Assembly: GCF_028885415.1 (NCBI RefSeq)
Contig: NZ_CP118527.1
Location: 434,001-498,000, forward strand
Direction: 5' to 3'
From: Streptomyces coeruleorubidus
GTDB taxonomy: Bacteria; Actinomycetota; Actinomycetes; Streptomycetales; Streptomycetaceae
DNA length: 64,000 nucleotides
A program made the position numbers and the translations under genes. Numbering within the stretch: position 1 is the stretch's first letter; each line of letters opens with the position of its first letter. Shown in pieces: positions 25,993 through 36,152 of the stretch. The notes below the pieces were generated by a model. That model ran no database searches, was not told the origin of the DNA, and worked only from the letters and a program-made list of their open reading frames with translations.

Positions 25993-28900
25993 TCACTGTT
26001 CCCCGTTCGTCGAGGCCGGGCGGACCGCGTGGCGGGCAAGGGGGTTGGCCATCAGGTGGCGTGGGTCGGCCGCGCGGTTGACCGCCGTCTCCACGGCCGC
26101 GATCCGGTCGGCGAGCAGTCCGAGGGCGGCCACGGCGCGGACGATGGGGTCGTCGTCCGGTCCGCCCAGCGTCCGGGTGCGTACGTACGCCGCCTTCAGC
26201 TCGCTCCAGCGCAGCGCCTGTTCACTGGTGAGGGTGCCGCGCAGCTCCGCCAGTTTCAGCAGGTTGGACTCGGCGCCGGTGGTGAGGGTCTGGGCCTCGG
26301 CCGTGTAGTGGTCGTCGATCAGCGCGGCCAGTTCGGTGTCGTTCATGACGGGCTGGACGCGTTGCGCGATCTTGTTCATGTTGCGGTAGGAGCCCTGGAG
26401 GCGGAAGGGCGGCTCGGAGCGGGTGGCGTCGGACTGGGCTGCCGAGGCGATGTACGCGGCATTGACCGCCAGGACCGTCTCGCAGGCCGTGAGAAGGTGG
26501 CGAAGTACGGCGAGGACACGCTCCAGTTCGGCGGGGGCGTACGGGTGTGCCAGCCGGTCCGCTCGGCCGTGGAGTCACCCTCGGCCAGGCGGATCAGCAG
26601 CTCCAGGTCTGCGCGGTCGCGGCCGGCGAGCGGGGCGAGGACCGGGTTGGCCGTCAGCGCGTTCTCGATGAAGCTGAGTGCGAAGGCGTCCTCCTTGCCG
26701 GTCAGGACGTCGCCGAGGTTCCACACGTCGGCGCGGTTGGTCAGCATGTCGGGGACGTGGAAGCGGCTGCCGGACTCGGTGTAGGGGTTGCCGGCCATGC
26801 ACACCGCGAACCGCTTGCCGCGCAGGTCGTGGGTGCGTGGCTCGCCGTCGCGCACGCCCTCGACACGGCGGGTGGCGTCGCACAGCGGGATGAACCTCTG
26901 GAGCAGTTCGGGCGAGGTGTGCTGGATGTCGTCGAGGTAGAGCAGGATGTTGTTTCCCGCCTCCAGCGCGAAGTTGATCTTCTCGATCTCCTGGCGGGCG
27001 GTGGCGTTCGGTGCCTCGGCCGGGTCGAGGGAGGTGACGGCGTGGCCGAGCGCGGGGCCGTCGACCTTCACCAGGATCAGGCCGAGGCGGTCGGCGATGT
27101 ACTCCATGAGGGTCGTCTTGCCGTAGCCGGGCGGGGAGATGAGCAGGAGCAGGCCGCCGGTGTCGGTGCGCTCGGTGTCGCCCGTCGTACCGAGTTGCTT
27201 GGCGAGGCTGTCGCCGACCAGCGGGAGGTACACCTCGTCGATCAGCTTGCTGCGCACGAACGTGGACATCACCGTCGGGCGGTACTCGTCCAAGCGGAGG
27301 CGGGTGCGCTCGGCTGCCAGGAGTGCCGTACGGCGTCGCTGGTAGGCGCGGTGAGCGGGGACCTCACGAGCCCGGAACTCCCCTGCCCGAGCGAGGAGTT
27401 CGTCGACGCGGACGGTGAGGGTGCCGCCGCTGACGCGCGGGTGGGTGCCGAGCAGCCCCTCGACGGTCTCGGTCAGCGGGGCGTCGGACTCGTAGCGGGG
27501 CAGGTCCGGGCAGAGCTCGGCGGCCACCGCCTCGGCCAGGTCGCCGGGGGTGATCTCCGTGCCGGTCGAGGCGGTGTACGACGTCAGCCACGCCTCGACC
27601 AGCTGTCTGCGGGCGGCCGGGTCGGTGAGGACGGCGAGGTCGTCGTCGTAGGCCGACGTGCCCACCGTGCGGCGGAACTTGTCGAGCAGCGTGCGGGTGC
27701 CGGCGCTGATGACGAAGCCGTCGGGGCCGCTGGTCAGCTCCTCGAAGAGGTAGGCGGCCGCCACTCGGCTGCCGATCGCGTCCGTCAGCTCGGCGCGCAG
27801 GTCGGCAATCGCCGGGACGAGTCCGAACGTGTCCCGGGCCCGCGCCAGTGAGACCGCCCGCCGGGTCCAGTTCTCGCGCTCCTCGGCCGTCGTGCCGTGT
27901 GCCCAGAAGAGGTGGGCGGCGGCGCGGGCGGCGGGTTCGTGGCGGAGCGGGCCGGCTCCCTCGTACAGGCGCAGAAGCGCGGCGAGGATCGCGGTCGCGT
28001 CACGGTCGTGGACGCCGCGCTGGTAGCCCTCGTCGTACGCCGCCTCCGCCGCCTGCCGGACGAGGGCGGGCAGATCGGCCTCCGCGAGCGCGGCCGGGCC
28101 GTGTTCGTCCAGCAGCCGGGCGGCGAGGTGCTCGGCGCGGTAGATCCCGGGCGACTCGGACGGCAGGGGACGGTCCCAGTAGGGGCGGGTGGCGGCGAAG
28201 TCGGGGTCCGTGACCGGCGAGCGGTAGTCGGTGCCGGTGAGCGCGAAGGCGAGGGTGTCGCCGTGCGGGACCAGGGTGAGGTCGAGGGGCTGGGTGTTGA
28301 CGGCGAAACGGTTGCTGCCCAGGCGCAGGGTGCGGCCGTCGTCGGCGTACAGGTCGGTCCGGTCGCGCAGGGCGCGCAGCGCCTCCTGGCGGGCGGACTT
28401 CAGGCGGCCGTCGAGTTCCTCGGCCCTCACCTGGTCGCCGAGTTCGCGCAGCTCGTCGGCGATGCGGCAGACCTTGGCGGGCATCGGGTCGGAGGTGAAG
28501 TACGTGGCGATCGCGTCCGTGCCGGCGAGTGTGGCGGCACGTCGGGTGACCGTCCGCAGGACGCGGGCCGCCGAGTCGGCGAGGCGCTCGGCGCGGCGGG
28601 CGCGGGTGTCGGCGAGGGTCTGTTTGCGGGCGGAGAACGCCTCGTGGACCTCGTCGCGCTTGTCCGCCAGCTCGCCGAGGAAGTCGTCGGACTCGGCGAA
28701 CCGGGACTCCAGGTTCTCCACCCGCACCAGCATGCGGGCGAGTTGCTCGTCGCATTCCTCGGGGCTGTCGGCGGCCGCGAGCGCACCGATGACGGCCTGG
28801 CCGAGCAGGGCGAACTCGGCTGCGAACTCGGCACGTCCCTCACGGTCGAGGAGCGCGCGGCGGCGGCCGTCGAGCGTGGCGCGGGCGCGGTTGACACCAC

Positions 28901-30878
28901 CGAGGACCTCGGCGATCCGCTCCAGGATGGACGTGCGGACGGTGGCGTCGCCGATGTCCAGCCCGGCGACGACCTCGGTCACCGTGCGCAGTCCGTCGGC
29001 GAGTTCGTCGAGACGTGCGGTGACGGGTGCGGCCTGGGCGGCGGTTTCGATCGCCCCGGCGTCCGCGACGAGCTGTTCGATGGCGGCCTGGTGGCCGGCG
29101 AAGGCGTCCTCGCGGGCGAGGTGGGTGACGGCCCGCTGCCCGAAGGAGGCGAGGTCGGCCTCGGCATCGGCGGCGAGTTCGTCGATGCGCGCGGTGTCGG
29201 CGTACCGCATGTCCTTGAGGGTGAGCAGATGGCCCTGGGCGTGCCTCAGTTCGGTCAGGCCGGCCACCCAGGCCGAGGCGCTGCGCGGGGCCTCACCGCG
29301 CAGTCGTCGTACGACCGCTGCCGCCTGTGCGGCGGCTTCGGTCAGCGCGTCGGCCGCCTGGCGGGTGAGGGCCTGGACGGTTTCGAACTCGGCCAGCACC
29401 TGCTCGGCGGTGGCCCGGACCTGCGTGAGCGGCGTGTGCAGATCGCCGAGTTCGGGGTCGCTGAGCCAGTGGTAGGAGTCGGCGGCCCGGACACAGGCGG
29501 CGGACAGTGCCGCGTAGACCTCGCTCGTCGGAGTCGTCTCGGTGACGGCGCGCGTGAGGGACAGGCAGTCGGAGATGCCGCGGACGAGGTCGGCGTTGCC
29601 GACGCGGGCGAGCCGGCCGGTGCCGACGGGTTGGGCGGCCGCGTGCGTGTCGGAGACGTACGGGGAGTTCCACAGCTGGAGCGGGTGCACGCGCTGCGGC
29701 TCGTCGGTGTCCGCACGCAGCACCATCAGCGTGCCGTCGTCGAAGAGGGCCCAGCCGTGGCAGGACAGCGGGGTGGCGACCTCCTTGCGGATCACGTTGT
29801 ACGGCAGCAGGAGGCTGCGGCCTGCCACGCGCGCGTGGAAGGCGAACAGGACGTCCTCGCCGTTGGGCGAACGGACCGTCCGCTCGAATTCCAGGGCTGC
29901 CATGTCCAAGGGGGCGGCGATGCCGTCGAACGTCTTGTACGCCCCCGTCGCCAGGCAGTAGCCGCCGGGGAAGACGATCCCCTGGTCCTCGGGCAGTGTC
30001 CGGCAGGCCCGGCCGATGCCGTCGAGGCGGACGACGCTCTTCGTGAGCGTGTTGAAGACCAGGTACCGGTGGACGTCCTCCTTGTACGGCAGGACGTCCA
30101 GCAGGATGAGGGCGCCCACGCGCGCGTACGCGATGTCGGCGTCGGCGAGGGACTGGAGCGGCTCGGCGACCGGCTCGGTGTGAATCCCCTCGCCCGTCTC
30201 TGTGTCGTCCTCGACCTTGACGGTCAGGGTGCCGCCGACCGTCTCGACGAAGACCTCGCCCTCGATGGAGACATGAGGATGACGGCCGAGGACGTGGTGC
30301 TCGCGGGTCGTCCGCGTCCAGGCGAAGTCGTGGGAGGGCGGGAAGACGTGGTCGCGCTCGCCCCGCGCGTCCAGGAAGGACACTTGCCCGTCGTCGGTCA
30401 CCGCCCAGCGCAGGACGCGGATGTCGCCGGGCTTCTCCCCCGTCTGGAAGACGGCCAGCAGCTTGCCCTCGACACGGCGGAGTTGCAGGAGGTGGGCCTG
30501 CCGGTAGTAGCGGTGGAGAGCGGCGAACTCGCGGACGAAGGCGGGATCGTCGAGCAGGCCCGGCACGGCGTCCTCGGACAGCCGGTTGAGATCGCGGTCG
30601 TACAGCGCGAAGACGTCGCCCACCGTCGTCTCCGGCTTGAGGCCGAGGAAGACGTTGTGGCCGAAGAGCAGCCTGTCGCCTACGGGGACGATGTCGCGGG
30701 GCACGCAGTTGTGCTCGGTGCGCAGCCGGTCGGTGCTCGTCAGCTCCAGCCGGGTGGAGCCGAACTCCTCGGTCCGGCGGGCGTTGAGCGCCTCGGCGCG
30801 CCGGGCGAGCTCGGCGGCCTGCGCGATGAGCCGGTCGCGCAGCACCTCGTACGTGCCGGTGTCCAGACCGGTGGTCAT
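25993..30878 (-). CDS. Giant AAA ATPase, DUF3686-type 'DNA repair ATPase', one frameshift
   Basis: About 1,628 residues. ATG 30878 follows AAGGGA. The N-terminal two-thirds contain a beta-rich region (about 60-480, with PVGDRLLFGHNVFLGLKPETTVGDVFALYDRDL) and a long helical part (about 520-870). The C-terminal AAA module has Walker A SPPGYGKTT near 1246 and Walker B LLYLDDIQH near 1314, then AVCMAGNPYTESGSRFHVPDMLTNRADVWNLGDVLTG with sensor-like residues. One G is missing near 26552-26555; restoring it gives ELERVLAVLRHLLTACETVL...SYRNMNKIAQRVQPVM. The family is usually encoded beside a flotillin, as here. MoxR-like remodelling of membrane-linked targets is an inference. Confidence 0.8.
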
Positions 30879-31008
30879 GAGATCCCTTTCGGAGGTCGGA
30901 GAACGTGGTCCGGAGCTGCCGTCCCCTGTGCGGCAGCTCCGGATCACGGGCCGGGTCGGGCCGTGGCGCACGTCCGGTCCTGGCACGCCGGCCAGGCCCC
31001 GGCGGCGG

Positions 31009-33042
31009 TCAGGCCCTGGCGCTACCGTTGAGCTCGGTCAGCGGGGTGTCGGCGAGGCCCAGTTCGCCCGCCTTGTCCAGGAGCTGCTGGAACTGTCCGG
31101 CGTTCCCGCCGCCCTGCTTCAGGAGCTTCATCAGCAGGGCGGACACGGTCAGGTTCTGCACGTCGGCCGTCGAGACCGAGCCGAGGACTCGGCTGAGGTC
31201 GTCGGTGAAGCTGGAGGTGCCGTCCAGCCAGGGCTTCGCGAGCGCCTGGGCGGTCTCGGAGTGCTGGACGAAGCCGTCGACGCCCTTGCCGAGCGCGATC
31301 GAGGAGACCAGACGGTCGAAGAAGACCGACTCGCCGCCGACGATGCTGATGTCGGCGTTCTCCAGCCCGGTGGCGAGCACCGTGGCCTGCGCCTCGGCGA
31401 CCTGTCGCTGCACGTCCAGCCCGGCGAGCCGGATGTCCTTCTCCGCCTCCAGGCGCAGCCGGTACTCCTCGTGGCCACGGGAGGCGTCGTCCAGCGCGGC
31501 CATTGCGGCGGCCTTCTCGGTCAGCCCGGCGGCCTCGGCCTTCAGCTTCCCGCTGATGCCCTCGGCCTCGGCGAGCGCCTTGGCCCGCGCCCCGTCGGCT
31601 TCGGCACGCAGCCGGGCCTGGGTCGCCTCCGCCTCCGCACGGCCGGCCTTCTCGATGACCTCGGCCTCCTTGTCACGGACCTGGACCACCGCGAGGCCCT
31701 CTGCGGCGGACTCGGCCTGGATGCCCTCGGCGAGACGCAGCTTGGCCTGCGCGTCGAGGTCGGCGCTCTTCAACCGGGCCTCGGCGAGGGTGAGTTCCTC
31801 GGCGGCGCGGTGGACGGCGGCCTGCTCGGCCGCCTCGGCGGCCTTGATGTCCTTGACCAGCTTCTCCTGCGCCTCGGCCTCCGCGGCGATGATCACGGCC
31901 TGCCGGCCCCGCTCGGCCTCCTCCACGGCCCGCAGCTTCTTGATGGCCTCCTCCTGCTCGGCGACCGTACGGTCCACCGCCACGCGCTCGCGGATCACCT
32001 CGGCGATCTCCCGCCTCTCCGCCTCGACCTCCTTCTCGGCGGCGATCTGCGTCAGTCGCGTCTCCCGCTCCCGCGCGATGACCTCGAGCTGCCGGTCCTT
32101 CTCGATGCGCTCGTTCTCGATGGCGATGACACGCTCACGGTTCTTGGCCGCGACGGCGACCTCACGGGCCTGGTTCTCGCGCTGGACGCCGAGCTGCTCC
32201 TCGGTCTGGAGGAACGCGCCCTGCGCCCGCAGCCGCTCCTCCTCCACCACCCGCGCCGTCTCGGCCTCCTCACGGGCCCGTACGGTCTCGATCTCCCGAC
32301 GCTGCTTGATCTCGGCGTCCGCCTGCCGGCGCTCCAGCTCCAGGATGGCCTCGCGGGCGTCGACGTTCTGCCGGGTGATCTCCTTCTCCTCGTGACGCTG
32401 GAACTCGTTGGTGCGCACGTGCTCCACGGCCGTCAGCTCGGTGATCTTCCGGATGCCCTGCGCGTCGAGCACGTTGGCCGGGTCGAGCTGGGTCAGCGGC
32501 GTCTGCTCCAGGTAGTCGATCGCCGCGTCCTCCAGGTGGTAGCCGTTGAGGTCGACGCCGATGACCTCGATGATCCGGTACCGCAGTTCCTCGCGCTTGG
32601 TGTAGAGGTCGGTGAAGTCCAGCTGCTTGCCGACGGTCTTCAGCGCCTCGGAGAACTTCGCATGGAACAGTTCCTGGAGCGTGTCCCGGTCGCTGGCCCG
32701 TGCGGTGCCGACGGCCTGGGCGACTTTGATGACGTCCTCTACGGTCTTGTTGACCTTCACGAAGAACGAGATCCGGATGTCCGCGCGGATGTTGTCGCGG
32801 CAGATCAGGCCCTCCTTGCCTGCCCGGGTGATCTCGATGGTCTTCACCGAGATGTCCATCACCTCGGCCTTGTGCAGCACGGGCAGCACGACCTGCCCGG
32901 TGAAGGTCACGTCGACCTTGCGCATCTTGGAGACGATCAAGGCCTTGCCCTGCTCCACCTTGCGGAACAACCGGGCGACGACGAGTACGAGGAGCAGGCA
33001 GACGGCGACGAGCACGCCGGTGCCCACGATCATGGCAGCCAT
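31009..33042 (-). CDS. Flotillin-family (YqiK-like) SPFH protein
   Basis: A 677-residue membrane scaffold. A helix at about 4-25 (MIVGTGVLVAVCLLLVLVVARLF) precedes the SPFH domain (about 27-215: VEQGKALIVSKMRKVDVTFTGQVVLPVLHKAEVMDISVKTIEITRAGKEGLICRDNIRADI). An exceptionally long, charged coiled coil of about 330 residues follows (220-560), then a flotillin-type C-terminus (DISIVGGESVFFDRLVSSIALGKGVDGFVQHSE). Start 33042, alternative ATG 33033. Middle gene of a three-gene operon, with a small membrane protein upstream and the giant ATPase 130 bp downstream. Likely organises membrane microdomains recruiting the ATPase. Confidence 0.88.
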   Translation of the reverse strand: MAAMIVGTGVLVAVCLLLVLVVARLFRKVEQGKALIVSKMRKVDVTFTGQVVLPVLHKAEVMDISVKTIEITRAGKEGLICRDNIRADIRISFFVKVNKTVEDVIKVAQAVGTARASDRDTLQELFHAKFSEALKTVGKQLDFTDLYTKREELRYRIIEVIGVDLNGYHLEDAAIDYLEQTPLTQLDPANVLDAQGIRKITELTAVEHVRTNEFQRHEEKEITRQNVDAREAILELERRQADAEIKQRREIETVRAREEAETARVVEEERLRAQGAFLQTEEQLGVQRENQAREVAVAAKNRERVIAIENERIEKDRQLEVIARERETRLTQIAAEKEVEAERREIAEVIRERVAVDRTVAEQEEAIKKLRAVEEAERGRQAVIIAAEAEAQEKLVKDIKAAEAAEQAAVHRAAEELTLAEARLKSADLDAQAKLRLAEGIQAESAAEGLAVVQVRDKEAEVIEKAGRAEAEATQARLRAEADGARAKALAEAEGISGKLKAEAAGLTEKAAAMAALDDASRGHEEYRLRLEAEKDIRLAGLDVQRQVAEAQATVLATGLENADISIVGGESVFFDRLVSSIALGKGVDGFVQHSETAQALAKPWLDGTSSFTDDLSRVLGSVSTADVQNLTVSALLMKLLKQGGGNAGQFQQLLDKAGELGLADTPLTELNGSARA

Positions 33043-33137
33043 GGCATACGTCCTTCAGCGTGAGGAAGTTGAAAGCGAGGGAGAGCCGAAAAGAGAGGCC
33101 GAAAGGGCCGGGAGCCGCGTTCCGGCGTCGCCGCGGC

Positions 33138-33536
33138 TCAGGCGGCGTGGTCCGCCGGTACGGACGGCCCGGGTTCGTCCGGGAAGAGGCGGTGCAGCGG
33201 ACGCACGATCAGGCACGTCGCACCCCAGGCCACGAGCATCGCCCCCACGGGTGCGACCAGGTACAGCATCCCGGCGACCGGTCCCGGGATCGCGAACGCG
33301 GTGAACAGAACCGCCGCTCCGACGCTCAGGGACCAGGCGAGCGCGGTCAGCAGTGAGAAGGCCACCGTCACGGGCACCCCGTCCATGCGCCAGGCCCGGA
33401 GATCCACGTCCGCGTCGAAGCTGCCGACGTCGGTGACACCGACGGCTGCGAGGAGCCAGAAGCAGACGACCACGACGAGCGCGGCGGTCAGCAGGATCGT
33501 GGGCGGGGCCGTGGCCGCTGCCAGAAGGGTGCGCAT
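33138..33536 (-). CDS. Small membrane protein at the head of the flotillin operon
   Basis: A 132-residue protein, ATG 33536 behind GAGAGGGGA. Hydrophobic helices lie at about 11-30 (TILLTAALVVVVCFWLLAAVG), 53-78 (AFSLLTALAWSLSVGAAVLFTAFAI) and 82-107 (AGMLYLVAPVGAMLVAWGATCLIV). A short cytoplasmic tail HRLFPDEPGPSVPADHAA follows. YqiK-type flotillins are typically preceded by a YqiJ/NfeD-like membrane partner; this gene has that position but no OB-fold, so equivalence is only positional. Confidence 0.65.
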   Translation of the reverse strand: MRTLLAAATAPPTILLTAALVVVVCFWLLAAVGVTDVGSFDADVDLRAWRMDGVPVTVAFSLLTALAWSLSVGAAVLFTAFAIPGPVAGMLYLVAPVGAMLVAWGATCLIVRPLHRLFPDEPGPSVPADHAA

Positions 33537-33601
33537 CTCGTGGTTCCCCTCTCCCCCGCGGCGCGCCTCAGTCGTCTCCGGTGATGCACGGTCGTTCCGG
33601 G

Positions 33602-33639
33602 CCTTGGTGCCGGGCACCTGCCGGTGTCCGGCACCAAGG
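33602..33639. promoter_or_regulatory. 12-bp inverted repeat containing operator site 2
   Basis: CCTTGGTGCCGG (33602-33613) and CCGGCACCAAGG (33628-33639) are perfectly complementary. The 15-bp palindrome TGCCGG-TGT-CCGGCA (33619-33633) is nested in the right half, and a third half-site TGCCGG lies at 33608. It starts 66 bp upstream of the flotillin-operon start codon. It could be a multi-site operator or a transcript hairpin. Confidence 0.55.
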
Positions 33640-33694
33640 CGATCCGCCGTGCTCCCCGCGAGCCATGCTGCACGATCCGGCCCGGGCCGCGCAT

Positions 33695-33709
33695 TGCCGG
33701 TTCCCGGCA
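33695..33709. promoter_or_regulatory. Palindrome TGCCGG-TTC-CCGGCA (operator site 3)
   Basis: Third exact copy of the TGCCGG-N3-CCGGCA pattern, 76 bp from site 2 in the same divergent promoter region. It is about 160 bp before the flotillin-operon start and 255 bp before dhaK. Confidence 0.55.
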
Positions 33710-33964
33710 GTGTTCATGGGGGGCTGCATGCCGGGGCCCGTCAAGAAGACGTCAAGAACGGAGCGCCCTTCTGGCAGTCCCGCGGGGAGATGCCGCATCC
33801 GGACCTGACGATCTGTCGGCAAGGTCGGCGTCGAGTCGTGTCAGTACCGTCGCGACCCGCTGTCGACGGCCGGGAAACGCCAAGATCGACAACTGGTCAA
33901 GCCTGAGCCGGGCTGCGAGGATGAAGGCCAGAGGCGCACGTACCAGTCTCACCAGGAGGTACCC

Positions 33965-34957
33965 GTGAAGATGCTGATCAACGTCCCGGAGACCGTGGTC
34001 GCGGACGCGCTGCGTGGTCTGGCGGCTGCCCACCCGGATCTGACCGTGGACGTGGAGAACCGGGTGATCGTGCGGCGGGACGCTCCCGTGGCCGGGAAAG
34101 TGGGGCTGGTCTCGGGCGGTGGCTCGGGGCACGAGCCGCTGCACGGGGGATTCGTAGGGCCCGGCATGCTGTCGGCGGCCTGTCCGGGTGAGGTTTTCAC
34201 CTCCCCGGTGCCCGACCAGATGCTGCGCGCGGCCGCCGCCGTGGACAGCGGGGCCGGGGTGCTGTTCATCGTCAAGAACTACACCGGTGACGTGCTCAAC
34301 TTCGACATGGCCGCCGAGCTGGCCGAGGACGAGGGCATTCAGGTCGCGAAGGTGCTGGTCAACGATGACGTGGCGGTGACCGACAGCCTTTACACGGCGG
34401 GGCGGCGCGGTACCGGCGCGACCCTGTTCGTGGAGAAGATCGCGGGCGCCGCCGCCGACGAGGGCATGCCGCTGGAGCGGGTGGAGGCCATCGCCCGGCA
34501 GGTCAACGAGAACTCCCGCAGTTTCGGTGTCGCGCTGAGCCCGTGCAGCACACCGGCCAAGGGCAGCCCCACCTTCGATCTGCCGCCCGGCGAGCTGGAG
34601 TTGGGCATCGGCATCCACGGCGAACCCGGCCGGGAGCGGCGGGCGATGATGACGTCCGGCGAGATCGCCGAGGCCGCCGTCGAGGCGGTGGTGGAGGACC
34701 TGAAGCCGCGCAATCCCGTGCTGGTCCTCGTCAACGGCATGGGCGCGACGCCCCTGCTCGAGCTGTACGGGTTCAACGCCGAGGTGCACCGGGTGCTCGC
34801 CGCCCGCGGCGTCGCCGTCGCCCGCGTTCTCGTGGGCAACTACGTCACCTCGCTGGACATGGCGGGCGCCTCCGTCACCCTGTGCCAGGTCGACGAGGAG
34901 CTGCTGCGGCTGTGGGACGCGCCGGTGAAGACACCGGGTCTGCGCTGGGGCGTGTGA
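33965..34957 (+). CDS. dhaK: Dihydroxyacetone kinase subunit DhaK
   Basis: The dihydroxyacetone-binding subunit of the PTS-dependent DHA kinase, 330 residues. LVSGGGSGHEPLHGGFVG is the substrate-binding glycine/His segment near 50-65. ELGIGIHGEPG carries H218, which forms the hemiaminal bond with dihydroxyacetone. GTG 33965 is preceded by AGGAGGT at 33954-33960. First gene of dhaK-dhaL-dhaM; the DhaL start is 49 bp downstream. The product is dihydroxyacetone phosphate feeding glycolysis. Confidence 0.93.
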   Translation: MKMLINVPETVVADALRGLAAAHPDLTVDVENRVIVRRDAPVAGKVGLVSGGGSGHEPLHGGFVGPGMLSAACPGEVFTSPVPDQMLRAAAAVDSGAGVLFIVKNYTGDVLNFDMAAELAEDEGIQVAKVLVNDDVAVTDSLYTAGRRGTGATLFVEKIAGAAADEGMPLERVEAIARQVNENSRSFGVALSPCSTPAKGSPTFDLPPGELELGIGIHGEPGRERRAMMTSGEIAEAAVEAVVEDLKPRNPVLVLVNGMGATPLLELYGFNAEVHRVLAARGVAVARVLVGNYVTSLDMAGASVTLCQVDEELLRLWDAPVKTPGLRWGV

Positions 34958-35006
34958 CGCGGAAGGGGTAGAGGATCACCACGTACCTACCAGGCAAGGA
35001 GATCCA

Positions 35007-35606
35007 GTGCTCGACGCCGATTTCTTCCGCCGTTGGATGACGGTGACCGCCGAGTCCGTGGACCGCGAGGCGGAACGGCTCACCGCCCTCGACTCCCCCA
35101 TCGGGGACGCCGACCACGGCAGCAACCTCCATCGAGGGTTCACGGCCGTGACGGCGGCCCTGGAGAAGGAGGCTCCCGGCACGCCCGGCGGGGTCCTGAC
35201 ACTGGCCGGGCGCCAGCTGATCTCGACGGTCGGCGGCGCCTCGGGGCCGCTGTACGGGACGCTGCTGCGCCGTACCGGCAAGGCGCTCGGGGATGCCGCC
35301 GAGGTCAGTGCGGAGCAGTTGGCCGAGGCGCTGCGGGCCGGGGTGGACGCGGTCATGACCCTCGGCGGTGCCGCACCGGGCGACAAGACCATGATCGACG
35401 CGCTGGTGCCCGCGGTGGACGCGCTGGGCGACTCGTTCGCGGCGGCCCGGACCGCCGCCGAGGAGGGTGCCGTGGCGACGACGCCCTTGCAGGCGCGCAA
35501 GGGCCGGGCGAGCTATCTGGGCGAGCGCAGCATCGGGCACCAGGATCCGGGTGCCACGTCGGCGGCGCTGCTCGTCGCCGGACTCGCGGAGGCCGCCGGT
35601 GAGTGA
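35007..35606 (+). CDS. dhaL: Dihydroxyacetone kinase subunit DhaL
   Basis: The ADP-binding subunit, 199 residues. D29, D34 and D36 in LDSPIGDADHGSNLHRG match the three Mg-ADP-binding aspartates of E. coli DhaL. The glycine-rich TVGGASGPLYGTLLRR and PGDKTMIDAL are also conserved. GTG start at 35007 behind AAGGAGAT. Tightly bound ADP here is rephosphorylated by DhaM and passes phosphate to DhaK-bound dihydroxyacetone. Its stop overlaps the dhaM start by 8 nt. Confidence 0.92.
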   Translation: MLDADFFRRWMTVTAESVDREAERLTALDSPIGDADHGSNLHRGFTAVTAALEKEAPGTPGGVLTLAGRQLISTVGGASGPLYGTLLRRTGKALGDAAEVSAEQLAEALRAGVDAVMTLGGAAPGDKTMIDALVPAVDALGDSFAAARTAAEEGAVATTPLQARKGRASYLGERSIGHQDPGATSAALLVAGLAEAAGE

Positions 35607-36009
35607 CGAGCGGCTCGTGGGCATCGTGCTGGTGTCGCACAGCGCGGAGGTGGCCGCGTCGGTCGCGGCGCTGGCGAAGGGGCTCGCGGGCGGTGGCCCG
35701 GCGGTGCCCGTCGCCCCGGCGGGCGGCATCGAGGGCGGCGGGCTCGGCACGAGTGCCGAACTGATCGCCGCGGCGGCCGCGTCCGTGGACCGCGGCGCCG
35801 GCGTCGCCGTGCTGGCCGACCTGGGCAGTGCGGTGCTCACCGTGAAGGCGCTGCTCGCGGAGGGCGACGAACTCCCGGAGCAGACGCGGCTGGTGGACGC
35901 TCCGTTCGTCGAGGGAGCCGTGGCCGCGGTCGTCACGGCGGCCACCGGGGCCGACCTGGCGGCCGTGGAGTCGGCCGCCGCGGAGGCGTACACGTACCGG
36001 AAGGTGTGA
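35599..36009 (+). CDS. dhaM: PTS phosphotransfer subunit DhaM, EIIA domain only
   Basis: A 136-residue mannose-type EIIA protein. GIVLVSHSAEVAASV places the phosphorylated His at residue 14; AVLADLGSAVLTVKALL is the second conserved part. It accepts phosphate from HPr and recharges ADP on DhaL. Unlike E. coli DhaM it lacks fused HPr- and EI-like domains, the normal actinobacterial short form. GTG 35599 overlaps the dhaL stop. A hairpin at 36019-36043 follows. Confidence 0.88.
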   Translation: MSDERLVGIVLVSHSAEVAASVAALAKGLAGGGPAVPVAPAGGIEGGGLGTSAELIAAAAASVDRGAGVAVLADLGSAVLTVKALLAEGDELPEQTRLVDAPFVEGAVAAVVTAATGADLAAVESAAAEAYTYRKV

Positions 36010-36018
36010 GACCGGGCC

Positions 36019-36043
36019 GGGCGCGCCGGAGAGCGGCGTGCCC
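36019..36043 (+). terminator. Terminator of dhaKLM
   Basis: GGGCGCGCC (36019-36027) pairs with GGCGTGCCC (36035-36043) with one G-U and a 7-nt loop, 10 bp after the dhaM stop. The octamer CGAACGAG is repeated three times nearby around 36098-36121, with no evident function. Confidence 0.6.
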
Positions 36044-36152
36044 GGCGACCGGCCGCCGGGCGGAGAGGCGTTCGTGACGCGGGTGTCGCCCCTCCGGCGA
36101 ACGAGCGAACGAGCGAACGAGCTGACGCTTTCCCTGACGCTCCGTCAATCGC

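Larger units (their letters stand above)
33537..33964. other. Divergent regulatory region between flotillin operon and dhaKLM
   Basis: 428 bp without a gene. It carries two copies of TGCCGG-N3-CCGGCA and a 12-bp inverted repeat (33602-33639). Frames in it lack ribosome sites and are shadows. Confidence 0.6.

Noticed and set aside
27897..31031. A 1,044-codon open frame on the plus strand
   Set aside because: Antisense to the giant ATPase; Gly/Val/Arg-rich low-complexity translation caused by high-GC codon bias; no domain.
30586..33063. An 825-codon open frame on the plus strand
   Set aside because: Antisense to the flotillin; Leu/Gly/Asp-rich shadow translation without any family signature.
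36098..36121. Triple CGAACGAG octamer near the dhaKLM end
   Set aside because: Too short and isolated between convergent gene ends to support a function; likely slippage.
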